In this document: positions 1 to 10,985 of the stretch, piece by piece
Layout of the letters: every line of letters starts with the position of its first letter
Numbering within the stretch: position 1 is the first letter of the stretch
Assembly (NCBI GenBank): GCA_963513935.1
Contig: OY740771.1
Span: 19,170,944 to 19,234,943, forward strand
Source: Aphrophora alni
Taxonomy: Eukaryota > Arthropoda > Insecta > Hemiptera > Aphrophoridae
DNA: 64,000 nucleotides
Direction: 5' to 3'
Notes under the pieces: generated by a model
Database searches by the model: none
Told to the model about the DNA's origin: nothing
The model's input: the letters and a program-made list of their open reading frames with translations, nothing else
Made by a program: the position numbers and the translations under genes

Positions 1-1320
1 TTTTAATTACACTTCCGTGTATTGAAATCAATTGTTTAGCTTCTAACATACAGAGCACTTAATATAAGAAGATATGCCAATGAAGGAAATGATGAATTAT
101 GTTATGAGCAAAACAGTGGAATGACTAATCATCGGGCTGAAGGCTTAGAACATGGCTTGTTTATTACTACCTATTTGTGCTCTCTGAATCATCATTGAAT
201 ATAACCTCAAATTTCACTTCCATGTATTAAATACAAATATTTAGCTTGTAACATACATATGATGAGTTATGTAGAGGAAACACGGTGAAATATCCTCTCT
301 ACAAATTTTGCTATTTGTACCAACACGTCCAATGCAACACACAGATAATTTGTATAGTGTTGTGTCTTACAATCAGTAAAATAGACTTACTTTTAAATGA
401 CAATAAATTTACATGTATGACTATCTACCAGTTATCTTATGTTAACAAACATAGACTGATAATTAGTACCATGATTATTACTGAGTGAGTGAAAAGAATG
501 AAAAGAACGTGTAAATGTGTTGAATCTAACATGTAGCTTTCTTTTTTCGTTTTAAAATATTTCTTTTTATATATAAATATAAGCTGAACGGAATTCTAGA
601 AAACATAAAGACTCTCGTTTCAAATCGTAAGCAAGAAATGTTTTTTTAATAACCCGTCATGAATAATGATATAGCATCTGCAGTATAAATATACACTTAG
701 TGAAGTTAATGTATATATTTATCTTTAAATAGCATTGCACACAAATAAATACAGAAAAAGTGCATTGTATTGTACCTTTTAATATTGTACATATTAAATT
801 AAACACATTCCTATGAAACTTAAATAAATCCTACGTATAAATATGTTATTTATTTATAAATCACGTTGCAAATATAATTTATAAAATCACAACTGGATAA
901 ACATTTTAAGAATTGAATTATTTATGAAACCACCGCACCTGTATTTATCTATTTATTTTACTGCTATGTACTATATCTCACTTTATATAACAGGAAGTGC
1001 GGACGTGGTCTATTTGGTATGTCTACAAACTGTACAAAAACATTATTTGGTAGTCGGGTTGTAGATGAGTCAACCACACTTCAAGCTACAATACATGTAC
1101 TGTACGGTCTTATCTCAAATCTTAGCTCTCATACCTGATGTCAATGAAATGAAATAATGTAATAAAGATGTTGAATCTTGTTGCAGATATAAACTTCAGA
1201 TTTGTTTATTTAACGATGTCTGTCTCTCGCTGTCGGTCGTGCACTTACGTATAATGTAGTATTTATTTTCTGTCAATAAAGTTTACATTCCATTAAACTA
1301 TTTGCTTGTGAATCAATTTG
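1..1320. repeat. Left copy of ancient ~1.3-kb segmental duplication
   Basis: This block matches 2990-4340 in the same orientation and order, with many substitutions and indels. Shared landmarks include the 'cttcc.tgtattaaatacaaat.tttagctt.taac' stretch (about 205-252 against 3086-3130), 'attattgagtg.gtgaa' (477-492 against 3350-3365), 'gtctacaaa.tgtac' (1020-1034 against 3960-3974) and 'cctgatgt.aa' (1134 against 4113). The first 390 bases also contain an internal, even more diverged repeat of about 195 bases (compare 1-60 with 200-255). I see no coding frame beyond a 67-codon chance ORF at 285-488. The origin, unequal exchange or two insertions of one transposon, cannot be decided here. Confidence 0.65.
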
Positions 1321-2989
1321 GATTTAGTAATATCTTCTCACACTACGTATATCATGAATCGTCTGTAGGTCAGTTTTGAAACTCAAAACGCTTGTTTTAA
1401 TTATAAAAATCTCTAATTTATTTTCAATAGTCTCAATTTCACACTTTGACTTTTGTTTTCTTTATCACCCATTTTCTCTTTGTTTTTCTTAGACTTCTAA
1501 CCGATTTCCTTTTTCCTTGTCAATTTCCATCAGTTTTTTAGTCATCAATAGGAACGTACATCAGCGCATTTATTCAAATTGAGAATATCACACTGTATTA
1601 GAATTCAAAAAACACGCACAAAGCGTTCAACCATAAACCTAAAGCTGTTCACATCAAAGAAAATTGGACAACTGTTAACTTATACATGCTATCATATCTG
1701 TTGCAAACAATTCATACCAGAAAGTAGTTTTTTATTTTATAAAGAGTTATGGTTTTAATTACTATTATTATAAACTATGAGATTGTATTAAATAATTTTT
1801 TTAATTATTTTAACATGTTATTTAATATGAACTACCGTAATTTTTTCCTTGTTATTTAAATAGGTAAAACCTCTCGGTCATTCATAGCCTTATAAAAAAA
1901 AGAAGAATTTAAAATACAGTTCAATAAACAAGAAATACTCTTACGGTGTCAAGATAGGAAAAGAACAAGAGTTTGGTCAAGAGAGACCTGATAGGAGTGA
2001 CGACAGAGACTATATGAAAAAAGGGTGTAGATCCAGCTAGGGTCTCTTAGGATTGCCAATCTTGTAGTCCTCTACTATAAACATCGTAACAAGAAATATT
2101 TTAGAAAATAATCAACGAATATAAATTATTGGATTTTTCGTAATAACTACTGTTAAATTGTGAACTATGCGATTTGTTTTAATTAAACATTATAATTATA
2201 ATAACCAGCAATTCAAAACAAATCTTTAATTATAAGGATGAAATATTTATAAGCAGGAACAACAGTATATCTTGTATAGCAGGCTAAACTATTAATATTC
2301 TTTGTCAAGTTAGTTGAAAATGTTCAAATGCAAACTAATTACAATACTCTATTTCTTACAGTTAGTTACCCAATTATTTAACGAGGATGATGTCCAGGAA
2401 TAACTATCACAACCTTGTTACGTTATTTAATTAACTTTTTGTATAATATACAATTTAATTAATACAAAATACTGATCTCGAACTTTCAAAGAATCGTCTA
2501 TGTAACGCTATTGTACACAGTTTTAATTGCTTTTACAGTTAGCTGCACAATAACTACAAGAGCAGATTTTGTAACAATTAGTGTCGCAGTTTCTATCCTT
2601 TATTTAAAGTGTTCATGCGTATCAAGTTATTAAAACGCTGTTCTTGAAACTTAAACAGTTCAGTCAATGTAATTGATGTTTCAGTTGGTTGCTCACAAGC
2701 AGATTTAAGTGTATATTAATTTTACAAAGATCGAACTAACATTATGGTGTTTCTAAAATTTATAGATTATAATTTTGGCAAACAGACTGTAACAAATATT
2801 ACATTTTGAAAATGTGAATAGTATTTCTCGCATACTCTTGAATAATGGCATGGTTCATAGAAACATATTCTTGAAAATAAGAGGTGCAATAAATCCTAAC
2901 ACACTTCAAACGTTTCAACAAATCAATCTGTGTATATACTAAAACCAATACTCTCTATTACAAGTTGGAATTGGCAAATCTGTGGAATA
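1321..2989. other. Non-coding A+T-rich spacer
   Basis: This is spacer between the two duplicated blocks. It is very A+T-rich, with no open frame of note and no RNA gene seen. Its only recognisable content is a minus-strand copy of dispersed family A at about 1925-2085. Confidence 0.5.
1925..2085 (-). repeat. Dispersed repeat family A, minus-strand copy
   Basis: It shares an ordered set of short blocks with 5150-5345, read on the other strand: 'aggaaaagaacaagag', 'agagacctgatag', 'gtgtagatc.agctag'. The same blocks recur at 10835-10985 (minus) and, on the plus strand, at 25415-25560, 38345-38510 and 46185-46320. No coding capacity is visible. It looks like an old short interspersed or non-autonomous element of about 160-190 bp. 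Confidence 0.6.
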
Positions 2990-4340
2990 TAGTACTAATC
3001 TTCGGGTTGAAAGCTTTGAACATGGGTTGAATACTAACTACCTCTTTGTGTTTCATGAAACGTCAATGCGCTAAATCAAACCTGTCACAATACACTTCCA
3101 GGTATTAAATGCAAATGTTTAGCTTCTAACGTACAGAGCACGTAAAATAGGAAGATATGTTGTAGGGGGAAACGGTGGAATATCGTCTATAATTTGTCCA
3201 ACACGTTCCGTGAGATCATATTTGTTTTGTATGTACTCTTTTATGAGAGTCAAATATACACTTAATCGAATGACAATATCTTTACACTTATGGTAACTTG
3301 TAATATTAAGTTAAAGAACACAGAATGAATTTAATGTCATAACAAGATCATTATTGAGTGGGTGAAGGAAATAAAGAGATGAGTGTAGATGTATTAAATC
3401 TATATTAATCTAATCTGCACGCTGTCCAATATGTAACTATTTTTTTCGATGTAAAATGTTTCTTTTCAAATAAAAAAATTCACTGAAGGGATTTCTAGTC
3501 AATTTAATGACGATTATGTGAAAATGTAATCGGTAAAAATATAAATATATAGAATAAATCGAAAGAAAGTAAACAAGTCACGAATAATAAGGTAGCCTAA
3601 TGCTTTTGTCTATATTTATCTACAAATTGCATAGCCTACAAATCTAACCGAAAAAAACCACTTAAACTCGTAAGTGTTAAACTATAAAAGTTAAGCTATT
3701 GTACCTGTTAAGGAGAATATTTTTTTTTGAAACTGGAACAAATGTTATTTCTTATTAGTAAGAACTGAAAGAAATTACGATTTCTTTATTAGTAGTGTGA
3801 CCTACATGTCTGAAGATATAACCACGTTTGTGTAAGAGTTTAAGAATTAATTAATCCCTTAAACCAAGGTATTACTGTATTTTTTGTTCCGTTGTATCAA
3901 TACTCTACTTTATCCAACTACAAGAAGTTTGAAGTAATTACAAGTGGTCGATTTGTATTGTCTACAGATTGTACTCTGTCTGAGAATATAAGGCATTACA
4001 TAGTAGTGGAGATGTTGCATGTTTAGCGCATGAATCAATCACACACCAAGTCACTGTAAATGGACTCTACAGTATCCAGTATCATTTCTATATTAAAGCT
4101 TATCTTCCATTCCTGATGTTAACGACAGAAACGAATTTTGTTTTGGATAAAAGTTTGAGATTTATTTACTTCATCGAATTCTGTTTCTTGAAGTTGGCTG
4201 TACATTCACGTGTAATGGATTTTTAATTTAACTCTATTGAAAGAAAATTAAATTAAAACGTTTTTAGTCGTTCATTGTTCTTGAAATAATAATCATTCGG
4301 TGGGTGGGATTTAATTTTAAAATATACAATCTCTACTCAA
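2990..4340. repeat. Right copy of ancient ~1.3-kb segmental duplication
   Basis: This is the counterpart of 1-1320, collinear over its whole length but heavily diverged. Matches include 'gctttgaacatggg' (3011) with 'gcttagaacatggc' (143), and 'cagagcacgtaaaataggaagatatg' with 'cagagcacttaatataagaagatatg' (51-76). No open frame is conserved between the copies, which argues that the duplicated sequence was not protein-coding. Confidence 0.65.
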
Positions 4341-5149
4341 AACTGTTTTTTAATTACTAATTTTAGTCATTTGTACAAATCACTCTACAAAATTGTCAGA
4401 CTGCCACTTCCTTTTGTAGAGCATTTATAAACCAAGATATAGAGTATGTTCATGAACAGTGTGTAAACTATTAATGTCTTATAACCTTGTGTCTTGTAAA
4501 TTTATGTACAATTTTGAAGTCAAATCTTCAAAGAATATCACCATTCGCTCATTTATCGTTTTATTTTACTGATAAAAATATGTGTATCTGTTAACGGTAT
4601 TAAATCCTTGTAATGTTATCACCAGTTTAAATCAAAAACTAATTTTACTTCATACGGAAAACCAAAATTCACTTTAAGTTTATGCATTTATGCATTCATT
4701 TAAATGCCATGTGGTTACTTCCTTCATTCATTACTGTTTGATGTGGTAATTATTGAACCTACTTTAATGAGATTGTCAACAAATGAGAAATTTTGAGATG
4801 TCATTTTTTTATTATTTTTTTTTTTACAGAACACCGCTAAATTGGTGCATTATTCATTGAGATAATGTGATTAAAAATCTCACACATGGTCAAAAAGTAG
4901 ATCAACACTATATGAAAGTTGTCCAATGAAATATCGTTTGCAATATTTATCTATTTGTATGCAGCTCAAAAAGCGTTCACCTAAATAAATACGTTCTTCT
5001 AGGTAAGCTATTGACATAATGAATATGAACGGATGCACCACAACACACTAATCTTTATGTACAGTAAAGTTGTGCAACAATTAGAAGAACAATGCGGAGT
5101 ATTGTTGCGGTGTCTTCTCGCACACCTAACAATAAAAAGCTCATTATAT
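4341..5149. other. Non-coding A+T-rich segment
   Basis: I see no gene, RNA or clear repeat here. There are poly-T stretches near 4806-4825. The end runs into the family A repeat. Confidence 0.4.
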
Positions 5150-5345
5150 TATTGCTTAGAACCCTCAGGGGGCTCATTGGGTTGAAAAACCCGTTTGACT
5201 TTAGCTAGATATAAACTTTTTTTTATTAAGTCTTGGGTTAGATCTCCTCTCTTTTATCTCTCATATCAGGTCTCCTTGATTAACTCTTGTTCTTTTCCGA
5301 CCCAATACGGTATTAAAATTTCAAGGTCTAGGGATCATTAAGTTA
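5150..5345 (+). repeat. Dispersed repeat family A, best copy
   Basis: This is the fullest copy of family A. The 5' part reads 'accctcagggggctcattggg' with a small hairpin (GGGTT/AACCC, 5178-5192). The middle has 'tagctagatataaac' and 'aagtcttgggttagatct', and the 3' part 'tatcaggtctcc' and 'actcttgttcttttccgac'. The copy at 38345-38510 has a different hairpin at the equivalent place (GACTCAC/GTGAGTGC), so the fold rather than the sequence seems to be shared there. No A or B box of a tRNA promoter is evident. It could be a SINE of unusual type or a MITE. Confidence 0.6.
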
Positions 5346-5651
5346 TGTTCTACCTGTCATTGTTCATAAGGCGAGAAGATTATTGGCCTTTCAACAAGAA
5401 GAAGAAAATAACAATTCCCCAGAAAAGTTTTAGATGCACATCGTTTTAATAATGTGTTCATACTATATTTTTTATACGATTTCATGATTAATGCACAAAA
5501 ATAAATCCAATTCTATTTGAAAACTAAAAACATATGACCTTATTTTACTTAATAGATTATTATTATTGATATTTTCAAAGAATTTTGAATTCTAATTCTA
5601 AAAAAATATAAACAAAACAATAAAACCGTCACATAATCGTCTTGAGAAAAT

Positions 5652-5714
5652 ATGGCAACTACGGAATATACAACCTCAGAATCAGTTTTATACAATACTG
5701 CAGGGGACTTAAAG
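5652..5714 (+). CDS. Possible partial first exon, cut by assembly gap
   Basis: An ATG in an acceptable context (aaaatATGG) opens 21 codons, MATTEYTTSESVLYNTAGDLK, that end at AAG followed by GTAA, a donor-like site, four bases before the run of N. Thr, Ser and Glu are enriched. Nothing identifies a protein family, and the exon is too short to judge codon bias. The gap hides whatever follows. It may equally be chance. The long X-filled frames that cross the gap are not evidence of coding. Confidence 0.12.
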
Positions 5715-5718
5715 GTAA

Positions 5719-5918
5719 NNNNNNNNNNNNNNNNNNNNNNNNNNNNNNNNNNNNNNNNNNNNNNNNNNNNNNNNNNNNNNNNNNNNNNNNNNNNNNNNNN
5801 NNNNNNNNNNNNNNNNNNNNNNNNNNNNNNNNNNNNNNNNNNNNNNNNNNNNNNNNNNNNNNNNNNNNNNNNNNNNNNNNNNNNNNNNNNNNNNNNNNNN
5901 NNNNNNNNNNNNNNNNNN
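5719..5918. other. Assembly gap of 200 N
   Basis: Exactly 200 N. A round number suggests a scaffolding placeholder rather than a measured distance. Confidence 0.98.
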
Positions 5919-6113
5919 TTTTGTAAAAAACTACCCTCAATTTGTAAAAGAAAATTCATGTCGGTCAATCATTTGTGATATACAGAAGATAAAATGTTCA
6001 GTGAATACTAAAAGAAAAATTAAAATGGCAACAACAATGTCAGACGTCGGTTTATAAAATATAAATGTGTATGAATAGGTGTAGACAAAAAAACACAAAT
6101 AAAAACAACAACA

Positions 6114-6742
6114 AATATATTATACCACTGAATAAATAATTTTACTGGACAAAAATCCTCCAGAAACGAAATTTAGTTGAAAGTTTGGTTTTGGGGTTAC
6201 TTCAATGGAGGGGGGGATTGGACACTAGCTCACGCTGGGACCCCCTGGAGGGTGAGGGTTTAAAGCTGGGGGAAAACTGTTTTGTAATTATCTCAACAAA
6301 CAATCAAGATATCAAAAAAATATTTAATACCAAAGTTGTAGCTGACTAATTTCCCATCAGAATGGCTCTTAATAATTTTTTCGTCAGACGTACTGGAACA
6401 GAAATATGAGCGCTCATAGTTGAGGGATTTTTTTTCTTCTTTTTTTCGCAGTTGATAGTATAAGGCATTTTTACGAAAGAAACTAAACTTTAATTTTTTT
6501 TAATTTTAGTCCGATTTTGCATAGTAAAAAGCGCTAAATATGGGTTTGTAAGTGTTTGTACATGTAATAACATTATTTTGAAATGTTTTTTGCATCTATG
6601 TATTTACAACTACTAAAACGTGCATTTTCACATTTTGTATATTTACATGCATATACTGACTAATCCTGCGTATAGTTCATTTTTCGATTTAGACAAGTGT
6701 AATATATATGCATGACAATATTTCTACACGTATTTGCATATG

Positions 6743-6808
<66 letters not shown>

Positions 6809-7252
6809 TGTGTATTTGTGTAAAAATATATTGCATGCAAACATGTATATTCAAGTACTTGGTATTACATGTACAAACAATTACATGCCCATATTTAGCC
6901 CTTTTTTACTATAAAAAAATCGGCCTAAATTCGAAACTGCTAGGTTTTTTCTTTCGTAAAAATGCCTTATACGAACAACTCCAAAAAGGACTCTATTTTG
7001 AACGCTCATATATCTCTGTGCGTCTGAAGAAAAAAATGACTAAAGACACTTTTGATGGGAATTTAGTCAGCTACAACTTTTGGGTTAAACTTTTATATCT
7101 TGCTAATTTTTTGAGATTTTTTCCAACAAAATGTCTTGCCCCACCTTTTAACCCCTCCCCCCTAGAAGGACTTTCCACCAAATTTCTGTCTGGAGGATTT
7201 TTGTCCAGATTTTCAAAAAATCTGCTTTTGTTCAGTAGTTTATATAACATCC
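6114..7252. mobile_element. Fold-back element of ~1.14 kb with long inverted arms
   Basis: The left arm (about 6114-6572) reads as the reverse complement of the right arm (about 6860-7252). Best-kept blocks are CTGGACAAAAATCCTCCAGA (6145-6164) against its exact complement at 7189-7208, 'aaggcatttttacgaaagaaa' (6462) against 6948-6968, and 'ctaaatatggg' against 'cccatatttag'. The arms are perhaps 70-75% identical, so the copy is old. The loop holds a (TA)n(TG)n microsatellite. No transposase frame is visible; the 240-codon plus-strand frame at 6712-7434 is a translation of the microsatellite and the right arm. This is a non-autonomous fold-back or long-TIR transposon of unknown superfamily. 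Confidence 0.75.
6743..6807. repeat. (TA)n(TG)n compound microsatellite
   Basis: About 23 bases of alternating TA pass directly into about 42 bases of alternating TG. It lies in the loop of the fold-back element. Confidence 0.95.
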
Positions 7253-9370
7253 ACCAGAAGAAAATTCAAATCACCACATTCACACACCCATACACACATT
7301 CAGACAATGTAGTCCAAAGCCATATCCTTATTTCGAGATACAATATTTTAAAAGCGCGTTCTATTGTCCAGAACCCTTCAATGATTCAATTATTTAAAAA
7401 GGTTTGTAGAATTAGTACACTTAATATGTGCTAGAATATTGTGGAATAGCGTAGTGGCTATAAAAGAATACGATTTCATAAGGAAAATTTTATTTGATTT
7501 AGAACACGATGTTTTCGTCCACTCTTAAGTCTTATTCTGTCTAGGTTATGGTATATTATTTCCACTCCTCAAGTAATATAGCTTTAGAACGTTGTAAATG
7601 TAAAGATGGTGCTATGGGAGTACTTTTAGAAAGAACATAAAGAGGTTTGTATAGCTTTTTATGATGTAGCTTAGCAAGACCCATAATGGCGACCATCACT
7701 CTTGTTTATATTAAATACATTGTGTTAGAGAGATGAGCACATTGGACTAATAATACAAGGGTTATACTAAGACTATGATGAAGCTTAAATGCTTGCATTC
7801 TCTGGGGACCAATCCAGTGTCCAATATTGACGTACAGTATAATCCCCTTTAGTTAATGTACAGTCTGTGTAAATGATATAAAGTTCTAATTTAGTAATAA
7901 ATGTCATGGTAAGCGATCTTTCTGTAGAAATTTCACACATCTGACAATTTAAATTTCATCATTTTCAAAAGTTCAATTTCAAAGGTCTTTGTGAAAGTTA
8001 ACCTTTATAATACAGCGATAGTGCCAACTGTAGAATACTGAATTGTCAAAGAAAAGTTCAAATCATAACTTTTGTGAATATATTAAAAGTTTCATGTGAA
8101 ATACTGTTCAACGTGAACTTCTTTTGGAAAGTTGTTGACTGATTTAAAACATAGTTTTCTTTAGAAAATCACTTATTAATAGACAAATTTAACTAAACTA
8201 TTTTAAAATAAATTTACACGTATATGTAGTAACACATGTTGTTTATCTAGCTAACATAATTAAGAATTATCTTCGGTTTTTACAGCTGGTTTCCAGATTC
8301 CTTAAATTATTACCATAGCTTCAAAATTGGAGATATTTTTAGATTCACTAATTGAATAGAACAAGTTGATGGGGAACATCAACTACTTATCCAGCCCATA
8401 CAATGTAATACAAGTATATTTTCTAAATGTACTGCCAAAAGTTAGTATCGTGGCCATGTAGGAAATGTTATATATTAGTAGATTAAGAAGACTTATTTTC
8501 TATTAGGGGAAGTTTCTTAAAAACAGTTCTTACATTGGTTTTCTTAACATCGATATTGTGTATTTATTTAATGTATATGATTTATATATTACTAACTTCA
8601 TAAAATTTTATAATAATATATAAATTATTATATATAAAAGTTTAGTTTTACTTTCCTTACACATATTACCGTCTCCTGTTGCTAATATAATCTGAAACCT
8701 AATTACGAACATCATCAGATCGAATTAATGTTTTTGGCTATTAGTGATGTCCTCCACTGGCTGATAGTACATCTCATTCTTAACTACCTATCAGGTTTAG
8801 TTGGTAGTGTGACGAATGCGTTTATTGTGCAAATAAAATGAAATAGTGCTTTAAATGATATTTGTGTTTATTAAATGAGAAATTTACCACGTGTTCGTTA
8901 TTCTATACTTGTAGAATGATATTATTTGGGCGCGTAATAGCGCGACCTAGTGGTATTCATTGCGCACTGACAACTAAAAGTAAAACGTTTTGTAGACTGA
9001 GATGTTTCATGAATATCGGTTATCTTTATAAAAAAGAAATAATAGAGATGAAGGGTTTAGAAATTAGAAAACTCATAATATTTTTTTTGTAATTGAAAAG
9101 GTCTACATGAGATAAAGTGTGTTCTACCATACAAGTGTTAACATTTTTTGAATAATACTGTATAGCTTATAAAACGATTGTTTGTTAAAAAACATTATGT
9201 GGTATGTTTGGTGTTGTAAATGTAACTAAATGTTTTTGTTTAATGTAAAAAGATACTAATATGATAAAAATTAGGTAATATTAATTTTGTAATATATATA
9301 TTTTAAATTACGATTTCTCACAACTTATGACGATAGGTAAACATCATTTCATAACTTATTGCGGTAAACT
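7253..9370. other. Non-coding segment
   Basis: A+T-rich sequence with no recognisable gene or repeat family. A small hairpin (GTTGATG/CATCAAC) is at 8367-8385, and an AT-rich near-palindrome of TATATAA runs lies at 8600-8640. Confidence 0.4.
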
Positions 9371-9388
9371 TTTGTTTTTTTTGCAGAT

Positions 9389-9544
9389 ATGTCGACACAA
9401 ATAAACCCTTTTCTAAACAACGAAATTACTTTCTGTGAAATTGCTCTAAATCCTGCCTCCAGCGAATGTTATTTCTGCTTTTCTCGGAACTCCAAGAGAG
9501 AACAATTTTTTCATTACTCCCTTGGTATTACGGGTGAAAGATAA
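9389..9544 (+). CDS. Possible short exon or small ORF, 51 codons
   Basis: A poly-pyrimidine tract ending TTTTTTTTGCAG (to 9386) looks like a splice acceptor. Two bases later an ATG opens 51 codons to TAA (starts MSTQINPFLNNEITFCEIAL, ends SLGITGER). Compared with the surroundings the stretch has more G+C and a mixed amino-acid content with four Cys and few low-complexity runs. No domain is recognised. It might be a terminal coding exon whose reading frame enters from upstream, a small ORF, or chance. No clear polyadenylation signal follows nearby except AATAAA at about 9705. Confidence 0.18.
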   Translation: MSTQINPFLNNEITFCEIALNPASSECYFCFSRNSKREQFFHYSLGITGER

Positions 9545-9740
9545 GACTCGTGGGAATTGATGAAGTCAACAAAAAACTAAAAGTATTTAAGTAGGTCTAG
9601 AAGGGGTCATTTAGAGTTAGTGGGAAATATGTAATTACTTTCAGCTCTGGATAAAGTTAAACCTTTATAACGTATATATTATTATCTCACCTTATCAATG
9701 ACGTAATAAATTGTTCTACTTGTATTTGCAAAAAACATTG

Positions 9741-10010
9741 TTAAGGGTATTCACAGATTGTGAAATTAATGCAGTTCCTTGTGTAGTGTTTATAAATCAA
9801 TATTATGTAAGTTGTTTTAATTTTTTGATATACTATAGTTGTTTTATCATTTTCAAATATTAAACCAAAAACATAACCAATGATGAGAAGTAGATTTATC
9901 TTTTCATAATAATTTCTACATTTATCTGCATCTTTGGCGCAACATACCAGTACTGGGTTTGGGCTTCCATCAACAGCCACTATAACTTGACTGTTTCCTG
10001 TACAAAACAT
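9741..10010 (-). pseudogene. Unidentified 89-codon open frame, weak candidate
   Basis: The first part of this minus-strand frame (MFCTGNSQVIVAVDGSPNP, then VLVCCAKDADKCRNYYEK) has a protein-like composition with several Cys. The second half is A+T-driven and rich in Ile, Tyr and Thr. It may be a relic of a transposon gene. I recognise no family, and sequence upstream on the same strand carries stops in every frame. Confidence 0.1.
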
Positions 10011-10785
10011 TCCTTCTATCCAAAATCATTCGATCCAACCATTATTTCATCGATCTTCCGAATTTAATCTTTCTATGAAACACTTTCATCATATGCTTAT
10101 TTGGGATCTCCTATTCGTCCTATCGTACAACAGAGCCATCCCATCGGAGTTTTCCTACCGGCATGTATCAGGCTAAATCAAAATATCTGCAGGTCTCGTA
10201 AGTTGGTATAACGGTCCCGTGGTTGTTTACGACCTCTTTCTTAAAACTGGATAAACTAAGTCAAAACTTTTTTTTGCAAAATGTATAATTTTATTGACTT
10301 TTAAAAAGATGGAACACTTTACCTAATTACATTTTAAAATTTTCAGCCTCTCCCTTCCCATATACAAATATGCCTTTTAGAATATTTTCCTTAAATTATA
10401 GTATAGATAAAACCAAAGAGACAAAATAATAAATTTTATTTTCATCCAAACCAATTTAACACAGTTTCATAGTGAAATGCAACTGCTGATTTAGCCTGTA
10501 CTTTAAAGTTCAGCTTATTTCCAGTAGGATTTGACTGCTTATCCGCCATGGCATTTGGATATATCAAAATTTAGGTCAAAGGGGAAATTTTAAAATATCG
10601 GGTTTATTTTTGACCTCCGTCTTGGTGTGCTATAGTTTCGTTCACAAATTTTAGTTTAATTCTTTTGTATGATTTTTGACAGATGACGTGAGTGAAAAAA
10701 TAGGATTTTAGTGTACAGAAAGATACACTCGCGAATCCACATATTTACCCAATTTTCGTTTTTACCCTCATGACCATCATCGCTT
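10011..10785. other. Non-coding segment
   Basis: I see no gene or repeat. The stretch 10020-10220 is less A+T-rich than its surroundings but has stops in all frames. Confidence 0.35.
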
Positions 10786-10806
10786 AAAAAAAAAAAAAAA
10801 AAAAAA
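10786..10806 (+). repeat. (A)21 homopolymer
   Basis: A run of 21 A. It lies about 30 bases from the end of a minus-strand family A copy, so it may be the terminal tract of a retroposed element. Confidence 0.8.
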
Positions 10807-10834
10807 TAGGGACTCTTAACACTAGATAACTCCA

Positions 10835-10985
10835 ATACCGTCCGGGATGAAAGAGAAGAAGAGGTGGTTAAAAGAGACCTGATAGAAGGATAAAAGAAAG
10901 TGATCTAACACAAGACTAAAAGAAGAAAGTGTAGATCTAGCTAGGTTAATCTGAATTGCCAGACCTGTACTCACTATAAATAATT
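10835..10985 (-). repeat. Dispersed repeat family A, minus-strand copy
   Basis: It contains 'aaaagagacctgatag', 'gtgtagatctagctag' and 'aattgccagacctgtac', matching 1925-2085 closely in order and spacing. The neighbouring A tract may belong to it. Confidence 0.6.

Noticed and set aside
5549..5978. Four overlapping frames through the N gap
   Set aside because: They stay open only because N codons cannot encode stops.
6712..7434. 240-codon plus-strand open frame
   Set aside because: It starts in TA/TG repeats and then runs through the right arm of a fold-back element. The protein is a Tyr/Ile and Val/Cys repeat followed by sequence dictated by the inverted arm.
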